Shown piece after piece: positions 1-6,330 of a DNA stretch of 14,313 nt (the stretch's first letter is position 1; each line of letters starts with the position of its first letter). Location: NCBI GenBank assembly GCA_002337545.1, contig DDGE01000050.1, positions 31,272-45,584 on the forward strand, written 5' to 3'. This stretch comes from Phycisphaerales bacterium UBA1910. Lineage in GTDB: Bacteria; Planctomycetota; Phycisphaerae; Phycisphaerales; UBA1924. Made by a program: the position numbers and the translations under genes. The notes beneath the pieces were generated by a model that saw only the letters and a list, made by a program, of their open reading frames with translations, made no database searches and was not told where the DNA came from.

Positions 1-9
1 CCACCATTC

Positions 10-24
10 GGTGCGCCCGTTTTT
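10..24 (+). terminator. possible 3' half of an intrinsic terminator cut by the window edge
   Basis: GGTGCGCCCG followed directly by TTTTT looks like the descending arm and U-tract of an intrinsic terminator. The ascending arm would lie before base 1, so the hairpin cannot be verified. The arm resembles the complete terminator arm at 6268-6279. It would end a plus-strand gene upstream of the window and isolate the STAS gene that follows. Confidence 0.3.
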
Positions 25-128
25 ATATGGATCCACCGCTTTCCCCCAACCTGACGCGCCAGAGCCGGCCTCATGCTCTATAGTCACCTCCCCAATACAG
101 TGGGTGCATTGAACGAGGACACACAACG

Positions 129-485
129 ATGAGCGAATCCAGACTCCGAGTCAGCGACAGTGACGGGGTAACCCTGATCGAGTTTGTCGATCGCAATATC
201 CTCGATGAAGCCAATATCCAGGCGATCAACGAGGAGATCACCAGCGAGATCGAGAAGAACTCGACCCCCAAGCTCCTCATTAGCTTCTCAAATGTCGATC
301 ACCTTTCATCGGCGGCGCTGGGTGCACTGATCACGATCAACAACAAGATCAAAGAGAAGGCGGGCGAGCTTCATCTCGCAAACATTGACCCGCAGATCTA
401 TGAAGTTTTCATGATCACACGCCTCAATAAGCTCTTCAACATTCACGACACGACCGAAGAAGCACGAAGCGCATTCGCGAGTTGA
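129..485 (+). CDS. STAS-domain anti-sigma-factor antagonist (SpoIIAA/RsbV family)
   Basis: This 118-residue, single-domain cytoplasmic protein has the length and pattern of SpoIIAA/RsbV anti-sigma-factor antagonists. These bind a serine kinase/anti-sigma factor when unphosphorylated and so free its target. Visible features are an N-terminal beta segment (GVTLIEFVDRNILDEANI, residues 13-30), a helix ending near residue 42, the strand KLLISFSNVDHL (48-59) and then the phosphorylation loop with Ser60-Ser61 before AALGAL. The loop reads LSSAALG rather than the DSSGLG of SpoIIAA, so which serine is modified is unsure. The start is the ATG at 129, with GAGG at 115-118, ten bases upstream. The kinase-like partner begins 28 bases after the stop, so the two are probably co-transcribed. 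The family call is firm; the pathway it controls is unknown. Confidence 0.88.
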   Translation: MSESRLRVSDSDGVTLIEFVDRNILDEANIQAINEEITSEIEKNSTPKLLISFSNVDHLSSAALGALITINNKIKEKAGELHLANIDPQIYEVFMITRLNKLFNIHDTTEEARSAFAS

Positions 486-513
486 TCCCTCACCGTCACG
501 CTCTACGAACCAA

Positions 514-948
514 ATGAACGACCCCAACACCCACATTAAGGGCGCAGCTGCCGTGGACCTCGCGCATGACCGCGAGACGATCACTGCCCTGATTGAGGAT
601 CTTCTCGATCAGGCAGAGCAGAGTGGGTTTGGTTCAAGCGCCGTGTTCGCAATTCGCCTTGCCATCGAAGAAGCAATCACCAACGCATTTGAGCACGGCC
701 ACCGCGGGCTTGATGATGCCCTGACTGTCCGGGTCGAACATCGGGTCACGCCAGAAGTCTTTGAGATCGCGGTAGAGGATCAGGGCCCCGGATTCAAGCC
801 CGAGGACCTGCCCGACCCAACACTACTGGAAAACCTCTCCAAGCCCTCAGGCCGGGGCGTGATGCTCATGAAAGCATACATGACCGAAGTCGAGTTCAAC
901 CCCTCCGGAAATCGGGTTGTGATGCGATACCGGAACCAGGATCAATAA
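514..948 (+). CDS. anti-sigma-factor-type serine kinase, Bergerat-fold ATPase (RsbW/SpoIIAB family)
   Basis: This 144-residue protein is a stand-alone HATPase_c_2 domain, as in RsbW/SpoIIAB. Such proteins sequester a sigma factor or other partner and inactivate their STAS antagonist by phosphorylating it. The ATP-binding boxes are visible: an N-box with Glu53 and Asn57 (EEAITNAFEHG), a G1 box EDQGPGF around 88-94 and a G2 box PSGRGVMLM around 111-119. It follows the STAS gene by 28 bases on the same strand. No clear Shine-Dalgarno motif precedes the ATG, so translational coupling to the STAS gene is possible. No PP2C phosphatase and no sigma gene is adjacent, so the target cannot be read from context. 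It could regulate something other than a sigma factor, as many planctomycete and cyanobacterial relatives may do. Confidence 0.88.
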   Translation: MNDPNTHIKGAAAVDLAHDRETITALIEDLLDQAEQSGFGSSAVFAIRLAIEEAITNAFEHGHRGLDDALTVRVEHRVTPEVFEIAVEDQGPGFKPEDLPDPTLLENLSKPSGRGVMLMKAYMTEVEFNPSGNRVVMRYRNQDQ

Positions 949-981
949 ACCGTGATCGGGCCAGTTTACCCCTCATCGACC

Positions 982-1010
982 TTGCTTCGGCAGGGATTTA
1001 TCCATACTAT
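982..1010 (+). promoter_or_regulatory. predicted sigma70-type promoter of the isc cluster
   Basis: TTGCTT at 982-987 and TACTAT at 1005-1010 are separated by exactly 17 bases, a good match to a housekeeping promoter. Transcription would start near 1017, about 77 bases before iscS. The site lies in the 145-base gap between the anti-sigma-type gene and iscS. It suggests that iscS starts its own transcription unit. Confidence 0.5.
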
Positions 1011-1032
1011 ATCTTGGAATGATTCTAAATAA

Positions 1033-1050
1033 CAGGACTGCGCGGTCCTG
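1033..1050 (+). promoter_or_regulatory. operator-like dyad in the iscS leader
   Basis: CAGGACTGCGCGGTCCTG is an 18-base near-perfect inverted repeat; eight of nine positions pair and the ninth is a T/G mismatch. It lies about 16-33 bases downstream of the predicted transcription start and 43 bases before the iscS ATG. It could bind a dimeric repressor or form a short RNA hairpin. It has no U-tract, so it is not a terminator. I do not recognise it as a known IscR site. Confidence 0.4.
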
Positions 1051-1093
1051 AATCATCCGACACTGACGATACCACGCTGTGAGGACTCACATC

Positions 1094-2332
1094 ATGAGCG
1101 TTGAACTGCCTTTCTACCTCGATTACGCCGCAACCACGCCCTGCGACCCGCGAGTCGTCGAAGCCATGACACCGTACTTTACCGACATGTTCGGGAACCC
1201 CGGTTCACGCAACCACTCCTTCGGGTGGGATGCGGAGAATGCCGTCGATAAGGCACGAGACCAGGTCGCTTCACTCTTGGGTGCAGACGCGAAAGAAATT
1301 ATCTTCACCTCCGGTTCCACTGAATCGAACAACATCGCCATCAAGGGCACGGCGAACATGTACGCCAAGAAACCCGCGGGTGAAAAGAACCGCGGCCACA
1401 TCATCACCGCGATCCATGAGCACAAGGCCGTGCTGGATCCGTGCAAGCGTCTTGAAAAAGAAGGCTTTGATGTGACTTGGCTTGAGCCCGGCGAAGACGG
1501 GATCATCACACGCGAGTTGATCGAGAACGCGATGCGCGAAGATACGATCCTCGTCACCATCATGTGGGCAAACAACGAAATCGGAACGATCAACGAGATC
1601 CCCGAGATCGGCGAGCTCTGCCATGACAAGGGGGTCATTTTCCACACCGATGCAACGCAATGGGTTGGGAAAATGCCGACCGATGTCACAAAGGACAATG
1701 TCGATCTGCTCTCGCTCTCCGGGCACAAAATCTATGGTCCCAAGGGCATCGGAGCGTTGTATGTCCGTCGTCGGCGTCCGCGTGTTCGCCTCACCCCCCT
1801 GCAAGAGGGTGGCGGTCAGGAACGCGGGTTCCGATCGGGCACGCTCAATGTGACTGGTATCGTTGGACTTGGCAAGGCCTGCGAACTCTGTGCCGCAGAC
1901 ATGGACTCCGAACGGGAGCGGCTCCTCGGGCTCCGCAATCATCTCGAGAGCAAGCTCCAGTCTGCTCTCGATGTTGTCCAGATCAATGGGCAGCAAGACA
2001 GGCGTCTCGCCAACATCACAAACATCTCCTTCGGCTTTGTCGAAGGCGAAAGCCTGATGATGGCCTTGAAAGAGATCGCCATGAGTTCTGGCTCGGCATG
2101 CACAAGCGCATCGCTCGAGCCCAGCTATGTGCTCAAGGCGCTCGGCGTGGGTGATGATCTCGCCCACTCCTCGCTGCGGATCAGCATGGGGCGGTGGACG
2201 ACCCCAGAACAAATCGATTACGCCGCGGATAAGATCATCGAGGCGGTGACGAAGCTCCGAGAACTATCGCCTCTGTTCGATATGCACAACGAAGGCATCG
2301 ATATCACCAAGATCGAGTGGGCACACCACTAG
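1094..2332 (+). CDS. iscS: cysteine desulfurase IscS
   Basis: This PLP enzyme converts L-cysteine to L-alanine and carries the sulfur as a persulfide to Fe-S scaffold and thiolation partners in the cytoplasm. The 412-residue product is close to the 404 of E. coli IscS. It shows the N-terminal LDYAATTPCDPRV, a PLP-stacking His110 in EHKAVLD, the Schiff-base Lys212 in SLSGHKIYGPKG, and the long, mobile catalytic loop with Cys336 in SSGSACTSASLEPS. The last residues, IEWAHH, match the E. coli IscS tail that docks on IscU. The ATG at 1094 is chosen over an in-frame GTG at 1079 because GAGG at 1081-1084 sits nine bases before it and the family begins close to the LDYAATTP motif. iscU follows 39 bases after the stop. 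Confidence 0.96.
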   Translation: MSVELPFYLDYAATTPCDPRVVEAMTPYFTDMFGNPGSRNHSFGWDAENAVDKARDQVASLLGADAKEIIFTSGSTESNNIAIKGTANMYAKKPAGEKNRGHIITAIHEHKAVLDPCKRLEKEGFDVTWLEPGEDGIITRELIENAMREDTILVTIMWANNEIGTINEIPEIGELCHDKGVIFHTDATQWVGKMPTDVTKDNVDLLSLSGHKIYGPKGIGALYVRRRRPRVRLTPLQEGGGQERGFRSGTLNVTGIVGLGKACELCAADMDSERERLLGLRNHLESKLQSALDVVQINGQQDRRLANITNISFGFVEGESLMMALKEIAMSSGSACTSASLEPSYVLKALGVGDDLAHSSLRISMGRWTTPEQIDYAADKIIEAVTKLRELSPLFDMHNEGIDITKIEWAHH

Positions 2333-2371
2333 GTCGAACGAACAATACATCCCCCACCAATGAGGTGAACC

Positions 2372-2767
2372 ATGGCATACTCTGAAAAAGTCATCGAGCA
2401 TTACGAAAAACCCCGCAATGTGGGGACTTTCGGGACGCAGAAGGAAATCAAGGAACGCGCCGATATCGGCGTTGGACTCGTCGGCGCCCCCGAGTGCGGC
2501 GATGTCATGCAGCTTCAGATCAAAGTCGACGAAGGCGGCAAGATCGAAGATGCGAAGTTCAAGTGTTTCGGCTGCGGCTCCGCGATCGCTTCCTCCTCGC
2601 TCGCCACAGAATGGCTCAAGGGAAAAACCCTCGAAGAAGGTATGGAGATCAAAAACACCCAGATCGTTGAGGAGCTCTCACTGCCTCCAGTGAAGATCCA
2701 CTGTTCGGTCCTCGCTGAGGATGCGATCAAGGCCGCGATCGAGGATTACAAGCACAAGAACGGGTGA
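2372..2767 (+). CDS. iscU: Fe-S cluster assembly scaffold IscU
   Basis: IscU is the cytoplasmic scaffold on which IscS-derived sulfur and iron are built into [2Fe-2S] clusters. This 131-residue protein, against 128 in E. coli, has the ligand set Cys42 with Asp44 (APECGDVM), Cys68 (GCGSAIASSS), and His110-Cys111 (KIHCS). It keeps the LPPVK motif (104-108) that the chaperone HscA recognises in E. coli. An additional Cys65 makes a CFGC pair with Cys68, where E. coli has KTYGCGS. The ATG has GAGG six bases upstream (2362-2365). It lies between iscS and the A-type carrier; hscB and hscA are not in the window, so the motif points to a chaperone encoded elsewhere. Confidence 0.96.
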   Translation: MAYSEKVIEHYEKPRNVGTFGTQKEIKERADIGVGLVGAPECGDVMQLQIKVDEGGKIEDAKFKCFGCGSAIASSSLATEWLKGKTLEEGMEIKNTQIVEELSLPPVKIHCSVLAEDAIKAAIEDYKHKNG

Positions 2768-2775
2768 CTGAGCGA

Positions 2776-2804
2776 TCCACAAACGCCCTTGGAGCGTATA
2801 GAAT
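2776..2804 (+). promoter_or_regulatory. possible internal promoter before the A-type carrier
   Basis: TCCACA (2776-2781) and TAGAAT (2799-2804) are 17 bases apart in the 94-base gap after iscU. The -10 match is good and the -35 match fair. It could give extra transcription of the carrier gene independently of iscS-iscU. Chance occurrence cannot be excluded. Confidence 0.25.
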
Positions 2805-2861
2805 CCTGACCCGATCGAGCGGAAACGCACGCCCGGCATGAAGCAGGGCAAGGAGTACAGA

Positions 2862-3218
2862 ATGAGCACCGAAACAACACAGGATCAGGCAGTCATCGTG
2901 ACAGAGGCCGCCGCAAAGGAAATCAAGTCCATCATCGAGAACCAGGATCTCGATCTTGAGAAGGTCCGTTTGCGTGTCGGTGTGAAAGGCGGAGGGTGCT
3001 CCGGTTTCAGCTACCTCCTCGATCTCACCGAGACCCAGAAGGACAGCGACGAGGTCTTCGAACAGCACGGGATCAAGATTATCATCGATCCTAAGTCACT
3101 GCTCTACCTGGGCGGCGTGATCGTCGACTTTAAGGATGAACTCATGGGACGCGGATTTGTCTTCAACAATCCCAACGCCACCAGCAGCTGTGGATGCGGT
3201 TCCAGCTTCGCCGTTTGA
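2862..3218 (+). CDS. iscA: A-type iron-sulfur carrier protein (IscA/ErpA family)
   Basis: This 118-residue HesB-like protein receives Fe-S clusters from a scaffold and delivers them to target apoproteins. The three ligand cysteines are present: Cys46 in KGGGCSGFSY, and Cys110 and Cys112 in SSCGCGSSF. GGGCSGF and CGCGSSF resemble E. coli ErpA more than IscA, so the symbol reflects gene context rather than a strict orthology claim. The ATG at 2862 is preferred over one at 2838 because AAGGAG (2850-2855) lies six bases before it, and the extra residues would be unlike the family. It is the last gene of the isc cluster; a terminator follows 24 bases downstream. Confidence 0.93.
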   Translation: MSTETTQDQAVIVTEAAAKEIKSIIENQDLDLEKVRLRVGVKGGGCSGFSYLLDLTETQKDSDEVFEQHGIKIIIDPKSLLYLGGVIVDFKDELMGRGFVFNNPNATSSCGCGSSFAV

Positions 3219-3242
3219 TCCTGCCCAACTGATACGACCCCC

Positions 3243-3271
3243 AAACGCCCTCCTTTCATCGGGGCGTTTTT
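3243..3271 (+). terminator. intrinsic terminator after the isc cluster
   Basis: AAACGCCC (3243-3250) pairs perfectly with GGGCGTTT (3262-3269) around an 11-base loop, and the T-run at 3267-3271 completes the terminator. It lies just after the A-type carrier gene and separates it from the ACT-domain gene. Confidence 0.8.
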
Positions 3272-3369
3272 CTGTTTATGGGTTGCAGAATCCATTACGA
3301 TACGGTTGAATAGATCCTTGCCCGCTCGGGCGCCCATGCGAACCTCAACTCCACACGGAACGCGACTCC

Positions 3370-3843
3370 ATGACTGAAACACCTGTCCCGCTCGATACGA
3401 CACAGGGGTACTGTCCACCCACCGCGGTCCAGTTTAGTGTGTTCCTCACGAACAAAGTCGGGAAGATGCTCGATCTCACAGAGCACCTCGATGACGCTCA
3501 TATTGAACTCTGTGCGATCTCCGTCCACGAGGCCTCTGACCATGCCGTCGTTCGGATTATCACGGATAACGCCGCTGAAACCTGCAACATGCTGAAAGCG
3601 ACAGGATTCCCGTTCTCCCAGCGGGAGGTTCTCCTTGTAGAACTGAGCGAAGGCCATTCGCTCTCTAAACTTTGCCTGTTCCTGCTCGGCGCTGAGATCA
3701 ATATCGCGTTTGCGTACCCCTTGATGCATCACAATACTGAAAACCCCTCGATCGCGATCGCCGTCGATGACCCCACCCTGGGAGGCCAGATACTCTCTCG
3801 AAAGGGTTTCAAGATGCTCGGCGAGTGCGACCTTCATGGATGA
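3370..3843 (+). CDS. tandem ACT-domain protein of unknown ligand
   Basis: The 157-residue product looks like two consecutive ACT domains with no catalytic domain. The first runs about 19-90, beginning with strand VQFSVFLTNKVGKMLDLTEHL and continuing through IELCAISVHEASDHAVVRIITDN. The second, from about 91, includes EGHSLSKLCLFLLGAEINIAFAYP and ends with SIAIAVDDPTLGGQILSRKGFKML. ACT domains usually bind amino acids at an interface and control an enzyme or regulator. No amino-acid biosynthetic gene is nearby, so the ligand and partner are unknown. Similar stand-alone ACT pairs are often labelled acetolactate synthase small-subunit-like, which I would not assert here. A terminator lies upstream; no clear Shine-Dalgarno sequence or downstream hairpin is seen. 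Confidence 0.75.
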   Translation: MTETPVPLDTTQGYCPPTAVQFSVFLTNKVGKMLDLTEHLDDAHIELCAISVHEASDHAVVRIITDNAAETCNMLKATGFPFSQREVLLVELSEGHSLSKLCLFLLGAEINIAFAYPLMHHNTENPSIAIAVDDPTLGGQILSRKGFKMLGECDLHG

Positions 3844-3977
3844 CCCGAACACTTGATGTGTATACCCCTTGTTTCTGCCGGTTTTTCATATTCCTGTCAA
3901 CCTGAGTGGCATCTGACCGGTATCTTGAAAGAACCCCAACACCAAGCCCGTCCCCGGGCGCTGAGGAGTGATGACAT

Positions 3978-5018
3978 ATGAACCACAGCCTTACCGCAAT
4001 AGCAGGCCTTTGTGCCGGCCTTACTCTGCTGACATCCCCCGCGCTCTCCGGACCGGAGCAGGATAAACAAGCACATGCTGGCAACGACCGCCTCTCACTT
4101 GAAGAGATCGTCGGCGAGGTGAAACTCCCCGAGCTCTTCATCGGATCCAAAGCCCCCGAACTGCAGATCGCCAAGTATGTGAAGGGTGATTCCGTTGAGC
4201 AGTTCCAGGACGGCAAGGTCTATGTCGTTGAGTTCTGGGCGACTTGGTGCGGGCCGTGCATCGCCGCATTCCCCCACCTCTCCGAGCTGCAGGCAGAGCA
4301 TAAAGACGATGCGCAGTTCATCGGTGTAAATATCTGGGAACGCTTCCCGGACCAGGCAACCAGAATCAATGAGATCGAGAAGTTTGTCGCCGACCAGGGC
4401 GATCGCATGAGCTACACCGTCGCGGTCGAAGTCGATTCCAAGATGTCAGACACTTGGATGCTTCCCGCCGGCCAGAACGGTATCCCCGCAGCGTTCATCG
4501 TCGATGGCACCGGCACCATCGCATGGGTTGGGCATCCGATGGCCATGGACGCCCCCCTTGAGTCTGTCATCGAAGGCAACTTCGATGCATCAGACGCAAT
4601 CGAAAACTATAAGAACGACACCCGAATCGGCATGGCTTTCGAGATGTTCGAGTCCGGACTCAAGAAGGGCGGCGACATCGAGCAATCCATGATGATCGCA
4701 AATATCCTGAGCAACAACCACGCTTCGGATCCGGGCTCACTCAATCGCATGGCCTGGAGCCTGCTCGCATCCGAGCACGAGAAGCTCAACGAGAAGCACT
4801 ACCAGTTTGCGTACGATGCAATGAAAAAGGCGTGCGAAAAGACGAACTGGGAAATGTGGATGCTCCTCGATACATACGCGAAGGCAGCCCACAAGCTCGG
4901 CAAGAACGATGAAGCGGTCAAATGGCAGACAAAGGCCATCGAACTGATGCCCGAGCAGTACGAGCGATACAAGCCCGAACTCGAAGCGGCACTTGAGACA
5001 TACAAGAACGCGGGTTAA
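3978..5018 (+). CDS. exported TlpA-like thioredoxin with a C-terminal TPR-like region
   Basis: This 346-residue protein has a signal peptide (hydrophobic core about 5-19, likely cleavage after SPALS at residue 24) and a TlpA/ResA-type thioredoxin fold. The redox motif is WCGPC with Cys91 and Cys94 in VVEFWATWCGPC, and the cis-proline motif is GIPAAFIVDGTG. The tail from about 235 to 340 is helical and TPR-like (LNRMAWSLLASEHEKL, MLLDTYAKAAHKLGKNDEAVKWQTKAIELMP). It is therefore expected outside the cytoplasm as a thiol reductase or oxidase, with the tail as a possible partner-binding module; the substrate is unknown. GAGGAG at 3963-3968, nine bases before the ATG, supports the start. It converges with trxB across a shared terminator. 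No membrane electron carrier such as CcdA/DsbD is in the window. Confidence 0.85.
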   Translation: MNHSLTAIAGLCAGLTLLTSPALSGPEQDKQAHAGNDRLSLEEIVGEVKLPELFIGSKAPELQIAKYVKGDSVEQFQDGKVYVVEFWATWCGPCIAAFPHLSELQAEHKDDAQFIGVNIWERFPDQATRINEIEKFVADQGDRMSYTVAVEVDSKMSDTWMLPAGQNGIPAAFIVDGTGTIAWVGHPMAMDAPLESVIEGNFDASDAIENYKNDTRIGMAFEMFESGLKKGGDIEQSMMIANILSNNHASDPGSLNRMAWSLLASEHEKLNEKHYQFAYDAMKKACEKTNWEMWMLLDTYAKAAHKLGKNDEAVKWQTKAIELMPEQYERYKPELEAALETYKNAG

Positions 5019-5042
5019 AACCCAACAGTGATCAGCTATTAC

Positions 5043-5073
5043 AAAAACACCCCGCACATCGCGGGGTGTTTTT
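5043..5073. terminator. bidirectional intrinsic terminator between convergent genes
   Basis: AACACCCCGC (5046-5055) and GCGGGGTGTT (5061-5070) form a perfect ten-base stem with a five-base loop. Flanking A- and T-runs extend the stem to 13 pairs and give a U-tract in both directions. It serves the thioredoxin-like gene on the plus strand, 25 bases after its stop, and trxB on the minus strand, about 44 bases after its stop. Confidence 0.9.
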
Positions 5074-5116
5074 CATATTGCATCCATGATCCAGAATGAT
5101 CTTGTGTCAAATCAAC

Positions 5117-6127
5117 TCAGTGCAAGCCACGCGCACCGAGCCAGTGCTCGGAATCGATTGCTGCCTGGCACCCCATACCGGCGGCGGTGATCGCCTGACG
5201 GTATGTCGCGTCAGCAACATCACCCGCAGCAAAGACGCCCTCGATGTTCGTCTTGCTCGATCGGGTTTTGAGCTCGATGTAACCCGACTCGTCAAACTCA
5301 AGCCCGGACTCTTTGAGGAACTTTGTCGCAGGGGTGTGACCGATCGCGACGAACATACCCTTCACCGGAAGATCGGACAACTCGCCCGTGACAGTGTCCT
5401 TGAGTCGCACGCCGCTGATTTTCTCGTTGCCGTGCTCATCCTTCTCGCTCAGACATTCGACCACGGCTTTGTTCCAAAGCACCTCCGCGTTGGGCTTGCT
5501 CAGGAACCGCTCCTGCATCACACGCGAGGCGCGGAGCTCGTCACGACGGTGGATGACATAGACCTTGGACGCGAAGTTGGTGAGGTATGTCGCCTCTTCC
5601 ATCGCGGTATCGCCACCACCAACGACACAGAGAGGTTGATCACGGAAGACGGGAAGCGCACCGTCACATACCGCGCACGCACTCACGCCGCCACCAGTGG
5701 TTGCCAGACGCATCTCACTCTCTAAGCCCAGCCAGTTCGCTGTGGCCCCAGTCGAGATGATGACCGCATGTGCCTGGATCGTGTCCCCGCTCGAAGTGTG
5801 CAGCGTGTGCGGCGAACCGTCATTGCTGAACTCGCATCGCGTGATATCCTCGCCGACGACCTGAGTCCCGAACCGCTTCGCCTGCTGTTCGAACTTCATC
5901 ATCATCTCTGGTCCGGCGATCCCGTCTGGGAACCCGGGGTAGTTCTCGACATCCGTCGTCAGCATCAACTGCCCGCCCGGGAGGATGGGCCCGGGGTCCT
6001 GTTTCGCAACACCGACATAAACAACGGGGTTGAGGTTCGCGCGGGCTGCATAGATCGCCGCAGTCCAACCGGACGGGCCAGACCCGATGACAACGACCTT
6101 GTGCACTTTATTCTGGGTATCAGTCAA
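5117..6127 (-). CDS. trxB: thioredoxin reductase TrxB
   Basis: This NADPH-dependent flavoenzyme reduces cytoplasmic thioredoxin. Numbered from the start chosen here it has 336 residues and shows the FAD motif VVIGSGPSGWTAAIYAA (from 12), the redox pair Cys151/Cys154 in CAVCDG, the NADPH motif GGGDTAMEEA (170-179), the NADP-phosphate site HRRDELRAS (193-201), and the C-terminal FAD motif GVFAAGDV (about 297-304). The CAVC centre differs from the usual CATC by one residue. I choose a TTG start at 6127 because AGGAG (6135-6139) lies seven bases upstream. An in-frame ATG at 6196 would add 23 low-complexity residues (SPPPASQVSSGRGN) and has only a weak ribosome site, but it cannot be excluded. trxB lies downstream of the sigma gene on the same strand, with a terminator between them. 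Confidence 0.95.
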   Translation of the reverse strand: MTDTQNKVHKVVVIGSGPSGWTAAIYAARANLNPVVYVGVAKQDPGPILPGGQLMLTTDVENYPGFPDGIAGPEMMMKFEQQAKRFGTQVVGEDITRCEFSNDGSPHTLHTSSGDTIQAHAVIISTGATANWLGLESEMRLATTGGGVSACAVCDGALPVFRDQPLCVVGGGDTAMEEATYLTNFASKVYVIHRRDELRASRVMQERFLSKPNAEVLWNKAVVECLSEKDEHGNEKISGVRLKDTVTGELSDLPVKGMFVAIGHTPATKFLKESGLEFDESGYIELKTRSSKTNIEGVFAAGDVADATYRQAITAAGMGCQAAIDSEHWLGARGLH

Positions 6128-6247
6128 TCTGTTGCTCCTATTTCCTCTGCCGCTCGATACCTGCGATGCAGGGGGAGGGGAACCCTCCTTATTCATGGAG
6201 TATTCCCGGATTGAGCGGGACAGATCCTAGCACCCCCATCGCACGAG

Positions 6248-6279
6248 AAAAACGGGCACACCGCTCTGGTGTGCCCGTT
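6248..6279 (-). terminator. intrinsic terminator of the sigma-factor gene
   Basis: GGTGTGCCCGTT and AACGGGCACACC form a perfect 12-base stem with a five-base loop (plus-strand arms 6251-6262 and 6268-6279). On the minus strand the stem is followed by a run of T (complement of the A-run at 6248-6252). On the plus strand no T-run follows, so it acts in one direction. It begins 51 bases after the sigma gene stop and precedes trxB. Confidence 0.88.
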
Positions 6280-6330
6280 CGTTCGTAGAGAAATGAGTAC
6301 GAGTTTGGGTTTTCAAAGAAGGGCTGCTGA

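Noticed and set aside
79..84. TATAGT as a -10 element for the STAS gene
   Set aside because: No acceptable -35 hexamer lies 16-18 bases upstream, so it was not called as a promoter.
1271..2212. A 313-codon open frame on the minus strand opposite iscS
   Set aside because: It lies entirely antisense to iscS, whose frame carries all family motifs; the antisense product shows no recognisable domain. High GC makes such shadow frames common.
3295..3852. A 185-codon minus-strand open frame over the ACT gene
   Set aside because: The plus-strand frame has a clear duplicated ACT pattern; the minus frame runs through the isc terminator side and has no recognisable domain.
5096..5725. A 209-codon plus-strand open frame
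   Set aside because: It is antisense to trxB, which has all flavin, redox and NADPH motifs. The apparent protein has no family features.
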